Positions 16,910-26,644 of a DNA stretch of 64,000 bases are shown one piece after another. The stretch spans positions 1-64,000 of the forward strand of contig JBLMZM010000242.1 of assembly GCA_050258815.1 (NCBI GenBank). The letters run 5' to 3'. A model generated the notes under the pieces. That model was not told where the DNA came from and searched no databases. It was given only the letters and a program-made list of their open reading frames with translations. Position numbers and translations under genes: made by a program. Each line of letters starts with the position of its first letter. Position 1 is the first letter of the stretch. The stretch comes from JAAXKN01 sp050258815 (GTDB lineage: Bacteria > Bacteroidota > Ignavibacteria > Ignavibacteriales > SURF-24).

Positions 16910-18411
16910 TGAAAAAAATAATATTAGAGCTATTAAACAAGAATTTCGAATTTATAAGAGACAACTGGGTTAGTGTTCTGATCAAGCTCTTTGAGGGCAA
17001 GCTGACAGAGGCCCAGATCAGCTCGTTTGTACAGAGTACCCTGGAGGCAATCAGGGAGATTCTGGACCATGCGGATTACAGTCTGGCAGATGATTATCTT
17101 GTAAGAATGGTTAAGCTCTTTGAAAATTCCCGGCTGAACCTCCTGGAAGTCAGCCAGCTGTTCAACAATGGCAGGGTTTCAATACTTCATTATATAGATA
17201 AGGACAAGAATTCCGGATACGATCCGATTATCATCGTGGAATTTATAGACGAGATAATTGAAAGGCTCTATGCGCGCTACAGCATGCTGCATCAGGAAGC
17301 GCAGATGAAGGAGCTTTCGCTTGACCGCGATAAGCTTGCCATGAAGCTTGAAATTGACCAGCAGTATCTGAATAATATTCTTCATACCTCTGATTCTGCT
17401 ATCATGGTTATTGATCAGAATGAAAAATTTATTGCCTGGAACAAGGCTGCCGAGATCATTTTCGGTTACAATGAAGAGGAGGTAATAGGCCAGCCTTCCT
17501 CGCTTTTGCTGCCAAAGAATAAAAGGTTTTTTGAGGAGCTGGAATACATACGTAGCGAAGTCAGAAAGAATGGCTTCGTAAAGATCAAAGAAACAGAAAG
17601 AATGACCAAGCAGGGCAGGATTGTTTCTGTTGAGCTTAACGTTACGCTGCTTCCAAGCAAGGATGGAGAGTATATTGGCAGATCGGTAATTATTAAGGAT
17701 TATACTGAAGTAAAGAAGCTTCAGCAGCAGATTGATCAATCGGAAAAGCTGGCCGTAATTGGGCAGCTTGCAGCCGGTGTAGCTCATGAGATAGGGAATC
17801 CTCTTACCTCAATATCTGCTATTGTCCAGATACTTCAGCGTCGTTCGACAGATTCCCTATTCAGTGAACAGCTTGCAACAATTAAGCTGAATATTGACAG
17901 AATATCGAAAATCGTGCGTGAACTGGTTGATTTTTCGAGACCGCCAAGTCATGAAAGGCTGCTTATACAGATAACCGATGTAATCAGGACCGCATTAGGC
18001 ATTGTGAAATATGACAAGCGCGTAAAGAAAGTACAGTTTATTACGCACCTGGATACAAGTCTGCCCGTAATAAGCATCGTTCCGGACCAGATATTGCAGG
18101 TTTTGATTAATATCCTTTTCAATGCGCTTGATGCAATTAACGGCGAGGGCAATATAGAGGTATTTTCCTCGCATGACAAAGAGCACGTATACATTGAGAT
18201 CAGGGATAACGGCTGTGGAATGGATAAAGATACCGTAAGCAAGATTTTCGATCCGTTCTTTACTACCAAGGAAGTAGGTAAGGGTACGGGGCTCGGTTTG
18301 TCGGTAAGTTATGGCATCATGAGGAAGTTCAAGGGTGATATTCTTGTTGAAAGCCAGCCAAAAAAGGGGAGCAGTTTTACGCTAAAATTGCCCATAAATC
18401 AAAGTAATTAA
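16909..18411 (+). CDS. PAS-domain sensor histidine kinase
   Basis: 500 residues, no membrane segment, so a cytoplasmic sensor. Order: an RsbRD-like helical N-domain (about 1-125), linker helix, PAS domain (about 150-270; DSAIMVIDQNEKFIAWNKAAE), HisKA (phospho-His near residue 293 in GVAHEIGNPLTSI), and HATPase (N box ILFNALDAI, G1 DNGCGMD, F FDPFFTTK, G2 GKGTGLGLS). It resembles NtrB-like kinases that partner sigma-54 activators, and the next gene is one. Translationally coupled to the flavoprotein gene by a TAATG overlap. Confidence 0.9.
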   Translation: MKKIILELLNKNFEFIRDNWVSVLIKLFEGKLTEAQISSFVQSTLEAIREILDHADYSLADDYLVRMVKLFENSRLNLLEVSQLFNNGRVSILHYIDKDKNSGYDPIIIVEFIDEIIERLYARYSMLHQEAQMKELSLDRDKLAMKLEIDQQYLNNILHTSDSAIMVIDQNEKFIAWNKAAEIIFGYNEEEVIGQPSSLLLPKNKRFFEELEYIRSEVRKNGFVKIKETERMTKQGRIVSVELNVTLLPSKDGEYIGRSVIIKDYTEVKKLQQQIDQSEKLAVIGQLAAGVAHEIGNPLTSISAIVQILQRRSTDSLFSEQLATIKLNIDRISKIVRELVDFSRPPSHERLLIQITDVIRTALGIVKYDKRVKKVQFITHLDTSLPVISIVPDQILQVLINILFNALDAINGEGNIEVFSSHDKEHVYIEIRDNGCGMDKDTVSKIFDPFFTTKEVGKGTGLGLSVSYGIMRKFKGDILVESQPKKGSSFTLKLPINQSN

Positions 18412-18429
18412 TAAAACGGAGTTAATTAA

Positions 18430-19803
18430 ATGTCAGCCAAAGTGCTTATTGTCGATGATGAAAAAGTAATTCGCGAATCACTTGAACTGTTGTTGCGCGA
18501 CGAGGGCTACAAGGCAGAAACTGCTGCGGATGGGGAAGAAGCACTTCAGAAAATTAAAAGCGACGATTATGACGTCGTTATTACAGATATTAAAATGCCC
18601 AAGCTTGAAGGCATCGAGTTGATGCAAAAGGCCGCAAAGATATCCCCGGAAACATTTTTTATAATAATGACGGCTTATGCATCCGTAAAGACGGCAATTG
18701 AGGCACTGAGAGAAGGCGCCTATGATTATTTCATCAAACCGGTGGAGTTTGACGACGTGATCTTAAGGCTTAAGAGACTTATCTCCTACAAAAGACTTGC
18801 AAATGAAAATAAATCACTGAGACAAAGACTCTCCTCGGAGACCGGTTTTCAGAACATAATCGGTAAGAGTGAGCCAATGAACAGGGTTTATGACCTGATT
18901 ACCAGGGTTGCTCAAACAAACAGCAATGTATTGATTGTGGGTAAAAGCGGTACCGGTAAAGAACTGGTTGCCAAGGCGATCCACTATAACGGACCGAGAA
19001 AGGATGAAATATTCCTGCCGGTTAACTGCGGGGCAATTTCGGAAAATCTGATTGAAAGTGAGCTTTTCGGGCATAAAAAGGGTGCTTTTACCGGGGCCAC
19101 AGAGGATAAGATGGGGCTTTTCAAGGTGGCCGACGGCGGAACCCTGTTCCTTGATGAAATTGGGGACCTGCCTTTGAATCTGCAGGTTAAGCTCTTAAGA
19201 GTCCTTGAGGATAAGCAGTTTATTCCTGTTGGGGCCACAAGGTCCGTTACTACGGATGTAAGGATAATTGCTGCCACAAACCAGAACCTTTTTGAGAAGA
19301 CTAAAACCGGCGAATTCAGGGAGGATCTCTACTACAGGCTGAACGTTGTGGAAATCAAGCTTCCCTCATTAAATGAGAGGAGGGAGGACATTCCGGTGCT
19401 AGTAAGTCATTTTATAGAGAAATTCCGCACCGAGATGGGGCGTAAAATTATTGGCGTGGATAATGAGACCATGCGCCTGCTTATGAGCCACGACTGGCGG
19501 GGAGGTGTAAGGGAGCTGGAGAACGTAATTGAAAGAGCAATAATATTTGCAAGGGATGAGGTAATTACAATAAATGACCTTTCCGATTATCTGAAAGGCA
19601 GTACCTTCAGCGATAACTTCCCGGATGCGCTCAAAGACGCGCTGAAGATCTTTGAAAGGGAGCACATTATAAAGACCATTAAGAAATATGATTACGATAA
19701 GGAAGAAGCTGCCAAGGCACTAATGATAGGCCTTTCCTCGCTTTATAGAAAAATGGAGGAGCTGGATATTCCTACAAAAGCACCCAAGGAGATAGAGGAA
19801 TAA
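18430..19803 (+). CDS. Sigma-54-dependent response regulator (NtrC family)
   Basis: 457 residues. Receiver domain (1-120) with the phospho-acceptor Asp in VVITDIKMPKLEG; AAA+ domain (about 145-380) with Walker A VGKSGTGKE, the sigma-54 contact loop KKGAFTGATE, Walker B TLFLDEIGDL and HDWRGGVRELENV; and a Fis-type DNA-binding helix-turn-helix at the C-terminus (EAAKALMIGLSSLYRKME). Cognate regulator of the kinase 18 nt upstream. Targets are unknown. Confidence 0.93.
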   Translation: MSAKVLIVDDEKVIRESLELLLRDEGYKAETAADGEEALQKIKSDDYDVVITDIKMPKLEGIELMQKAAKISPETFFIIMTAYASVKTAIEALREGAYDYFIKPVEFDDVILRLKRLISYKRLANENKSLRQRLSSETGFQNIIGKSEPMNRVYDLITRVAQTNSNVLIVGKSGTGKELVAKAIHYNGPRKDEIFLPVNCGAISENLIESELFGHKKGAFTGATEDKMGLFKVADGGTLFLDEIGDLPLNLQVKLLRVLEDKQFIPVGATRSVTTDVRIIAATNQNLFEKTKTGEFREDLYYRLNVVEIKLPSLNERREDIPVLVSHFIEKFRTEMGRKIIGVDNETMRLLMSHDWRGGVRELENVIERAIIFARDEVITINDLSDYLKGSTFSDNFPDALKDALKIFEREHIIKTIKKYDYDKEEAAKALMIGLSSLYRKMEELDIPTKAPKEIEE

Positions 19804-19835
19804 TCCGGGTACATTTCTTTTTCTTTTTTTGGGAA

Positions 19836-19866
19836 TTGAATTTAACAGGGTTCTTATTTATATTTG
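19836..19866 (+). promoter_or_regulatory. Probable rpmE promoter
   Basis: TTG at 19836-19838, a 20-nt spacer and TATATTTG at 19859-19866 fit the Bacteroidota TTTG / TAnnTTTG promoter, 30 nt before the rpmE start. Confidence 0.5.
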
Positions 19867-19896
19867 TAGATAAAATTTAAATTAGTAAGGTAAGAA

Positions 19897-20106
19897 ATGA
19901 AAACAGGAATTCATCCGGTATACAAAAAGGCCGTAGTCAGCTGCGTTTGTGGCAATACTTTTACTACCCGTTCAACAGCTGGTGATATAAAGTTGGAAAT
20001 TTGCTCAAACTGCCATCCATTTTTTACTGGCAAGCAGAAACTTATTGACTCTACAGGTAGAGTAGAGAGATTCAACAAGAAATACGCTAAAACGGCTGCA
20101 AAATAG
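19897..20106 (+). CDS. rpmE: 50S ribosomal protein L31 (zinc form)
   Basis: 69-residue L31 of the large subunit. The four-cysteine zinc-binding pattern is intact: VVSCVCGNTF and EICSNCHPFFTGKQKL, so this is the C+ form. ATG preceded by GTAAGAA. It sits alone after the two-component genes. Confidence 0.96.
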   Translation: MKTGIHPVYKKAVVSCVCGNTFTTRSTAGDIKLEICSNCHPFFTGKQKLIDSTGRVERFNKKYAKTAAK

Positions 20107-20121
20107 GAATTATTTATGTTT

Positions 20122-20152
20122 CTTTAACGGAAAATCTGATTTTCCGTTAAAG
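20122..20152. repeat. Perfect inverted repeat after rpmE
   Basis: CTTTAACGGAAAA / TTTTCCGTTAAAG, 13 bp arms, 5-nt loop. Probably the rpmE terminator, although the following AATTTCCTT is a weak T-run. The rest of the gap to 20390 holds nothing I recognise. Confidence 0.6.
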
Positions 20153-20390
20153 AATTTCCTTATACTACGGTAAATTAACCCCTGAATTATTGCCTGAAAA
20201 TCTTTCCTTCCCGTCTCTTGGTACACGTCACATTCTCATCTTATAAAGTTGGATGTAAGCTCCTAAATCGCTAAATTGTTTATAATTCGGGTTTCCCGGG
20301 TTACCATTACATGCATTATGGATTCTGCCCAAAGATTATCTTAACATGTTATTTTTTTAACTGTGTTTAATAAATAATTTAGAGGATCCT

Positions 20391-21650
20391 ATGGAGTTGT
20401 GTATATTTGAAGACATTTATTACGACAGACTGGAACCACTGATCTTTTCCAGGCCCACATATGACCTGATATGTGGCATTAATTCACTGAGGGCGAAAAT
20501 TTTACGCGCTTATCCAGACGTAAAATACTCCTTGCACTGCAGGCAATATCTGGAGCCCGTGGTTAAGGCTAAAAACCCATCAGTAAACGTCAATAAGATT
20601 GAATCGGATGAGTGTCTTTTTATTAACGGAAGGATTCTTGCGCCTCCCGACATGCTGCAGACGATTCCAATGGGAACCAAAGAGAACAGGCTTTATCTGA
20701 ACAAGGGGACAATAATTGCCGCCCGGGTTTCAGGAAGCAAGCTGGCTGAACTAAAGGGTAACCTATATGACCTGTTTTCAATGGCTGATTTTGATGGGAT
20801 TCCAACTGAACAGGTTGATATCAGGCATATTGATTATATTTGGGACCTGACACTCAATAACAGGCCTCAGCTGTTGTGTGACTTTGACAATTTAGTATCA
20901 CAGAAGGAAAACCGGATACTGGGCAAAGTGCACCCGGGAGCGCATCTGGTTGAAAAGGATAATATTTTTATTGACGCTGAAGCTGAAATAAAGCCCGGGG
21001 CAGTTCTGGATGCAGAAAAAGGGCCCATATATATAGATAAGAATGCAACAGTTTTTGCAAATGCCGTCATTGAAGACGGGGTTTACATAGGCGAAGGCAG
21101 TCAGGTAAAGAGTTGCGCCAGAATATACGATAATGTGAGTATTGGCAGGGTTTGTAAGGTGGGAGGGGAGATTGAAGATACGATTATCCTTCCGTTTACT
21201 AACAAGCAGCATTCAGGTTTTCTGGGGCACGCATATCTGGGTTCCTGGGTGAATATTGGTGCGGATACAAACTGCAGTGACCTTAAGAATAATTATGGAT
21301 CGGTTAAGATATACGTAAACGGGGAGGTAGTGGATAGCGGCACACAGTTTCTGGGCGTGATAATCGGGGATCACACCAAGACCGCTATTAACACGATGTT
21401 TAATACGGGAACGATTGTAGGCTATTCCTGTAATATTTTCGGGGCAGGATTCCCGGCCAAGTACATCCCCTCATTTTCATGGGGCGGCAGTGATGCGGTT
21501 ACTACATATGATCTGCAACGCAGCATTGAAACAGCCAAAAGGGCCATGTTGCGGAGAGAATATATTATGACAGAATCGGATGAGAAACTTTTTAAGAAAA
21601 TTTTTGATTTAACAACTAAGGAAAGAAGAAAACGCGGATATCCATATTAA
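20391..21650 (+). CDS. Alternative GlmU-type sugar nucleotidyltransferase/acetyltransferase
   Basis: 419-residue protein of the alternative bacterial GlmU type found in Bacteroidota and relatives, expected to act in UDP-GlcNAc formation. N-terminal nucleotidyltransferase-like domain (about 1-200) starting MELCIFEDIYYDRLEPL with FSRPTYDLICGI and FINGRIL. C-terminal left-handed beta-helix (about 200-370) with hexapeptide repeats such as AVIEDGVYIGEGSQV and LGSWVNIGADTNCSDLKNNYG. The classical GlmU nucleotide motif is not obvious, as is usual for this group. Substrate preference is inferred from family. Confidence 0.8.
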   Translation: MELCIFEDIYYDRLEPLIFSRPTYDLICGINSLRAKILRAYPDVKYSLHCRQYLEPVVKAKNPSVNVNKIESDECLFINGRILAPPDMLQTIPMGTKENRLYLNKGTIIAARVSGSKLAELKGNLYDLFSMADFDGIPTEQVDIRHIDYIWDLTLNNRPQLLCDFDNLVSQKENRILGKVHPGAHLVEKDNIFIDAEAEIKPGAVLDAEKGPIYIDKNATVFANAVIEDGVYIGEGSQVKSCARIYDNVSIGRVCKVGGEIEDTIILPFTNKQHSGFLGHAYLGSWVNIGADTNCSDLKNNYGSVKIYVNGEVVDSGTQFLGVIIGDHTKTAINTMFNTGTIVGYSCNIFGAGFPAKYIPSFSWGGSDAVTTYDLQRSIETAKRAMLRREYIMTESDEKLFKKIFDLTTKERRKRGYPY

Positions 21651-21724
21651 CAGCGCCGAAGTTTTCCTTAAATATAACAGTAAATTATACCTATTTATAC
21701 TAACAACAGAGATTATTCAGGGAA

Positions 21725-23098
21725 ATGATAGAAGAAGAAAGCCGGACAAAAGTGGACCTTTATGAAGGAGTAAGAGCTATTGCGGTCAAGATACTCAACA
21801 GAATAGACCGTACGGATGCATATCTGGAAAAGCTCCTGGAGAATGAAATGAAGAATGCGGACCTTAATGGTCCTGATAAAGCCCTATTATTTGAAATTGT
21901 ACATGGAGTAAGCCGTTGGGGAGGCCGGATTGACTGGATACTTAATGGTTTTTACAAGGGGCAGTTCTCAAAGTGCGTTCCTAATGTGAAAAATGCCTTA
22001 AGGGTAGCACTTTATCAGATTATGTTTCTGGATAAGATCCCGGATTATGCGGCAGTTAACGAAGCTGTAGAGTTCATAAAAAGACTTCAGGGGCAGAAAC
22101 CCGCAGATTTAATCAATGCGATACTGCGGAATATAATAAGGAACAAGGAGTCGCTGAGGTTTCCGGACCCGGAGGAAGACCTTGCGGCTTACCTGAGCAC
22201 ATACTATTCTCATCCGTTGTGGATGGTAAAACGCTGGCTGGCAAGATTCGGCAGAGAAAAGACAGAAGCCCTTCTTATGGCCAATAATGAAAGACCGGGA
22301 CTCACCATCAGGGTCAACACGCTTAAGACAAGCGTTCCTGAATTTAATAATCTGCTGGACAGTGTCGGTTTGGGCTATACCCCGGGCAAATTCCTGCCGG
22401 AATTCATAAAATTAAAGACTTTAAGCAATATTACCGACTGGGAATATTTTGGCAAAGGCTATTTTAGCATACAGGATGAAAGCACCGGACTTCCCTGCCG
22501 TCTGCTGGATGTAAAGCCGGGCATGAGGGTACTGGATCTCTGCGCGGCGCCGGGAGGAAAAACGGCCTATATTGCTAGTCTGATGAATAATCAGGGCGAG
22601 ATAGTAGCTCTCGATAAATATGAAAGCAGGCTGAAGGTTCTCAACCGGAATATGAGCCGTATGGGTATTGCCAATGTGAAAGCAGTTGAAGAAGATGCCC
22701 TGAAATTTGAAGATGGAAAGTTTGACAGAATAATTCTGGATGCACCATGTTCGGGCCTGGGTACTCTATCAAAGAAGCCGGATATTAAATGGAAAAGAGA
22801 CATTAATGATATAAGAAATCTTACAATCCTTCAGTATGAATTACTGGAGAAAGCTGCCTCAATGGTCAAAGACGGCGGGGCTATTGTTTACAGTACCTGT
22901 ACCATTGAACCGGATGAAAATTACGATATCATTAGCAGATTTTTACAGAATCATGCTGACTTTAGGCTGCATGATCTGCATGGAGAAATCGATGAGGCAT
23001 TACTGGACGAGAATGGATGCGTACAGACATTCCCCCATATTCATCAGGTAGACGGTGCATTCTCCTGCAGATTGGATAAGGTGGGCATTTCAGGCTGA
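21725..23098 (+). CDS. rsmB: 16S rRNA (cytosine-967-C5)-methyltransferase
   Basis: 457 residues. N-terminal NusB-like RNA-binding domain (about 10-145), then a SAM-binding Rossmann methyltransferase with DLCAAPGGKTAYIA. The two catalytic cysteines lie in ILDAPCSGLGTLSKKPDI and YSTCTIEPDEN. This order (NusB plus Fmu/Sun domain) is specific for RsmB. Start ATG at 21725 with GGGAA directly upstream. Confidence 0.93.
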   Translation: MIEEESRTKVDLYEGVRAIAVKILNRIDRTDAYLEKLLENEMKNADLNGPDKALLFEIVHGVSRWGGRIDWILNGFYKGQFSKCVPNVKNALRVALYQIMFLDKIPDYAAVNEAVEFIKRLQGQKPADLINAILRNIIRNKESLRFPDPEEDLAAYLSTYYSHPLWMVKRWLARFGREKTEALLMANNERPGLTIRVNTLKTSVPEFNNLLDSVGLGYTPGKFLPEFIKLKTLSNITDWEYFGKGYFSIQDESTGLPCRLLDVKPGMRVLDLCAAPGGKTAYIASLMNNQGEIVALDKYESRLKVLNRNMSRMGIANVKAVEEDALKFEDGKFDRIILDAPCSGLGTLSKKPDIKWKRDINDIRNLTILQYELLEKAASMVKDGGAIVYSTCTIEPDENYDIISRFLQNHADFRLHDLHGEIDEALLDENGCVQTFPHIHQVDGAFSCRLDKVGISG

Positions 23099-23197
23099 AA
23101 TTCGATTTTTTAAATAAATGCATATCTATTATTAAAATATTTTAATATTTTGATATTGAAAATAAAAAAGTACTTCAAACATGGGTTGTATTAAGAT

Positions 23198-24085
23198 ATG
23201 TTAAAGAAGCTAGCTGAAGAATTAAAAGAGAACCGGCTGGAGAAGGGAATAACACTTCAACAGCTCTTTGTAAAGACACGTATAGATATCAAATTTCTTG
23301 AAGCCATTGAAAATGGTAATTTTGACGTACTGCCTGAGGTATATTTAAGGGCATTTATTAAATCTTATGCTGCTGCAGTAGGAATGGACGAAGCCGCAAC
23401 GATCAAGAAATTTGATGCTGCCAGAGCAGGTAAGGATTATGAAGACAGGGCACAGGAAGAATCGCACCAGCCTCCCAAGGAGGAGAAAGCCCCTGCTCAT
23501 AAGTATGGAAAACCCAAGGAATTTGTCTCAATTGACACTTCGGTTCCCTTGTCAAACGAAGAGCCTGCGGCCCCCCGTTCACCTAAGAATAATATGGTAT
23601 TGCTAATAGGCGGGATATTGATTTTTGCGGCAATAATTGCCGCATATCTGTTTTTTTTTCATAGTTCCTCGCATGAAATAGTAACCGAAAAACCTTATGA
23701 AGAATATATTGATAAAAAGCAGGAAAAGGCGCCGGATTCAACTGCTGCGGCAACAAATAATCCGCAGAATACTGCAGGTGCCCCCGCAGCAATAAACGAC
23801 AGTCTCACATTAAGGATCAGAACAAAAGATCAGACCTGGGTAAAGGTAAATAAGGATAATATAAAGTCCGAAGAGTTTATATTACAGCCCAATACTGAGA
23901 AAGCCGTCAGAGCAAAGAGTAATTTTAACGTAACTATAGGTAATTCGGGTTCAGTGGAATTGCTTCTGAATAATAACCCGTTAAACTTTTCCGGCGGAAA
24001 AGGACAGGTAAGGGTCGTAAAAGTTGATTCAAGCGGATTGTCTTATCAAAAAGCAGTAAAACCACAAAAAAGCAGTAATGAGTAA
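23198..24085 (+). CDS. RodZ-like helix-turn-helix membrane protein
   Basis: 295 residues. N-terminal HTH_25 domain (about 1-70; LEKGITLQQLFVKTRIDIKFLEAIENG), acidic/proline-rich linker, one transmembrane segment (about 128-151; NNMVLLIGGILIFAAIIAAY), a low-complexity linker, and a C-terminal DUF4115-type beta domain (about 195-285; LRIRTKDQTWVKVNKDN). This is the RodZ layout, so a cytoskeletal/cell-shape role is likely. Ends inside the ligA start (8-bp overlap). Confidence 0.82.
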   Translation: MLKKLAEELKENRLEKGITLQQLFVKTRIDIKFLEAIENGNFDVLPEVYLRAFIKSYAAAVGMDEAATIKKFDAARAGKDYEDRAQEESHQPPKEEKAPAHKYGKPKEFVSIDTSVPLSNEEPAAPRSPKNNMVLLIGGILIFAAIIAAYLFFFHSSSHEIVTEKPYEEYIDKKQEKAPDSTAAATNNPQNTAGAPAAINDSLTLRIRTKDQTWVKVNKDNIKSEEFILQPNTEKAVRAKSNFNVTIGNSGSVELLLNNNPLNFSGGKGQVRVVKVDSSGLSYQKAVKPQKSSNE

Positions 24086-26099
24086 TATTGCCCAAAAAAG
24101 AATTGAAGAACTGATCGAATTAATACGGGAACATGATTACAAATATTTTGTTCTTGCTGAGCCTTCCATAAGTGATTATGATTATGACATGCTGGTCAAG
24201 GAATTGCAGGCTCTTGAAAAGGAAAATCCGGAGTTAGTCTCCCCTGATTCACCCACGCAAAGGGTTGGAAAGGATCTGACTAAGGAATTCAGGCCTGTAA
24301 CCCACATTATTCCGATGCTGAGCCTAGCAAATACTTATAATGAACAAGAACTGATTGATTTTGACAGGCGGGTAAGAGAAGGCCTGCCTGGTTCGGAAAA
24401 GGTTGAATACGTCGTGGAAATGAAGATTGACGGCGTATCTGTCAGTTTGCGCTATGAGAAGGGCGTCCTCATTACGGCAGCAACAAGGGGCGACGGAACA
24501 ATTGGTGAAGAGATAACCAATAACGTCAGGACCATAAAGTCAATTCCCCTCAGGCTGAAGAAGGACATTGTAGATGAGCATAGGCTTGGCAATGTTGAGA
24601 TAAGGGGAGAAATATATATTGAGATTGAGCACTTCAGGAATCTCAACAGGGAAAGAGAGGAAAGAGGGGAGAAGCTGTTTGCAAATCCCAGGAATCTGGC
24701 GGCAGGAACTATAAAACTGCAGGATCCGAGGATAGTTGCCCAACGGCCCCTTAATATTTTTGTTTATTATCTTCTAAATCCTGAGAACGGGCTCAGTACC
24801 CATTTCGAGAACCTGAAACTGCTTCATGAACTGGGATTTAAGGTAAATAAAGAATATAAGCTGTGTAAAGATATAAACGAAGTTCTTGAGCACTGCAGGG
24901 ACCTCGAAGAGAAGAGAAGTACGCTTCCATATGAGATTGACGGTGCAGTAATAAAGGTAAATTCACTGAGGCAGCAAAGGATTCTGGGTACGATTGCCAA
25001 ATCCCCGAGATGGGCAGTGGCTTTCAAGTTCAAAGCCAGGCAGGCCTTTACAAGGCTGAATAAAATTGTCTGGCAGGTAGGCCGGACAGGCACTCTTACT
25101 CCCGTAGCCGAACTGGAACCCGTTTTTCTGGCTGGTTCTACCATAAGCCGTGCTACACTGCATAACCTGGATGAAATCAGAAGAAAGGATATACGGGAAG
25201 GGGATAAAGTAATAGTTGAAAAGGGCGGAGATGTAATCCCGAAGATATCTGCTGTAGTTTTAGAAGAGCGCCCTGCCGGGAGCAAAGAAGCTGAAGCTCC
25301 CCAGGTATGTCCTGTTTGCAATTCCATCTTGTTCAAGCCGGAGAATGAAGTAGCCATATATTGTGAAAACCATCTTTGTCCGGCGCAGATCAAGGGCCGG
25401 ATTGCCCATTTTGCATCACGCGGGGCGATGGATATTGAAGGGCTCGGTGAGTCCCTGATAGATCAGTTCGTAGACCTGGGATACCTGAATACCTATGCCG
25501 ATGTATATAAGCTGAAAGACAGGAAAGAGGAATTGATAGGGATTGAGCGGCTGGGTAAAAAAAGCGTGGATAATATATTAAATGCAGTTGAAAAGAGTAA
25601 AGCCCAGCCTTTCGCAAAAGTACTCTTTGCCCTTGGCATAAGGTACATTGGTGCGGGCGCTGCGCGAAAACTGGCTGATCATTTCAATTCCATTGATGCG
25701 CTAATGCAGGCCTCGGAAGAAGAAGTTGAATCAGTTTATGAAATAGGTCCCAGCATCAGTAAAAGCGTAAGGAAATTCTTTTCTGACGAAAAGAACAGGG
25801 AAATAGTTGAAAGTCTTAAGAATGCGGGTCTGAGATTTACCAGTGAGCGTCAGGCAGAGGCAAAGAGCGGCCTTGAAAATAAAACATTCGTCCTGACCGG
25901 AGGTCTGAAGAACTTTACCCGGGAGGAAGCCTCCGACCGTATTATAAATGCCGGTGGGAAAGTTGCTTCAAGTGTAAGCCGGAAAACAGATTTTGTTGTT
26001 GCAGGCGAGAACGCCGGTTCCAAGCTGGCAAAAGCCGAGCAGATGGGTCTCAGGATAATAAATGAAGATGAGTTAATTGAACTCCTAAATAACGGGTAG
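24078..26099 (+). CDS. ligA: NAD-dependent DNA ligase
   Basis: 673 residues, the full-length enzyme that seals nicks during replication and repair. Order: Ia domain with YDYDMLVKELQ, adenylation domain with active lysine in EMKIDGVSVSLRY, OB fold, four-cysteine zinc finger (CPVCNSILF...CENHLCP, about residue 410-435), helix-hairpin-helix array (RLGKKSVDNILNAVE, LGIRYIGAGAARKLADHF), and BRCT domain (about 592-673; TFVLTGGLKNFTREEA). No part missing. Confidence 0.96.
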   Translation: MSNIAQKRIEELIELIREHDYKYFVLAEPSISDYDYDMLVKELQALEKENPELVSPDSPTQRVGKDLTKEFRPVTHIIPMLSLANTYNEQELIDFDRRVREGLPGSEKVEYVVEMKIDGVSVSLRYEKGVLITAATRGDGTIGEEITNNVRTIKSIPLRLKKDIVDEHRLGNVEIRGEIYIEIEHFRNLNREREERGEKLFANPRNLAAGTIKLQDPRIVAQRPLNIFVYYLLNPENGLSTHFENLKLLHELGFKVNKEYKLCKDINEVLEHCRDLEEKRSTLPYEIDGAVIKVNSLRQQRILGTIAKSPRWAVAFKFKARQAFTRLNKIVWQVGRTGTLTPVAELEPVFLAGSTISRATLHNLDEIRRKDIREGDKVIVEKGGDVIPKISAVVLEERPAGSKEAEAPQVCPVCNSILFKPENEVAIYCENHLCPAQIKGRIAHFASRGAMDIEGLGESLIDQFVDLGYLNTYADVYKLKDRKEELIGIERLGKKSVDNILNAVEKSKAQPFAKVLFALGIRYIGAGAARKLADHFNSIDALMQASEEEVESVYEIGPSISKSVRKFFSDEKNREIVESLKNAGLRFTSERQAEAKSGLENKTFVLTGGLKNFTREEASDRIINAGGKVASSVSRKTDFVVAGENAGSKLAKAEQMGLRIINEDELIELLNNG

Positions 26100-26104
26100 T
26101 TGTT

Positions 26105-26629
26105 TTGGCAGAGAAGATCAAGAAAAAACTGGCTTATTACGTCGCCCGAAGGAAGTTTCTCAGAAAGATGAGTCCTAAGAAATCCTTTAAGGGGCTCATG
26201 GAGGAATCCTCGGCCTTTTTTATACTGATGCCTGAAAAGGAGGAAGAGTTCAGGGCTGCCCTGGAATTCATTAACTGTCTGACGAAGGCGGGGAAAAGGG
26301 TAATTCTGTTTGCAAATAAAATCCAGAGCGTGATTCTGGGGCAGGATTATCCCCTGGTTGAAGTCGCCGTAGAAGACATTACAAAGCTGGGCTTACCCTC
26401 GAAAAAGCTTACTAATATACTGGCGCAGAAGAAGTTTGACGTAGTAATAGACTTAAATATTTCTGAAAACCTATTTTACAGTGTAGCGGCAAATATAGTA
26501 AGTTCAAGTTACAGGATCGGGTTTAATAAGGAGAATTCGGATAGATTTTATAACCTGCAGATAATAAATAATGAAATTAACTCTGCAATTTCTTACAGAA
26601 ATTTATTAAATTCGTTACAAATGTTTTAA
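26105..26629 (+). CDS. Hypothetical protein, heptosyltransferase (GT9)-like fragment
   Basis: 174 residues, TTG start six nt after ligA. No named family is clear. The middle (KKFDVVIDLNISENLFYSVAANIVSSSYRIGFN) closely resembles the segment in GT9 heptosyltransferases that reads FDVVIDLH...RIGF. The protein is far shorter than GT9 enzymes (~350) and lacks the C-terminal nucleotide-sugar half, so it is probably not an active transferase. Basic N-terminus (KIKKKLAYYVARRKFLRK). It is in one run with ligA and the STAS gene. Confidence 0.6.
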   Translation: MAEKIKKKLAYYVARRKFLRKMSPKKSFKGLMEESSAFFILMPEKEEEFRAALEFINCLTKAGKRVILFANKIQSVILGQDYPLVEVAVEDITKLGLPSKKLTNILAQKKFDVVIDLNISENLFYSVAANIVSSSYRIGFNKENSDRFYNLQIINNEINSAISYRNLLNSLQMF

Positions 26630-26644
26630 CAGAGAGAACAAAAT

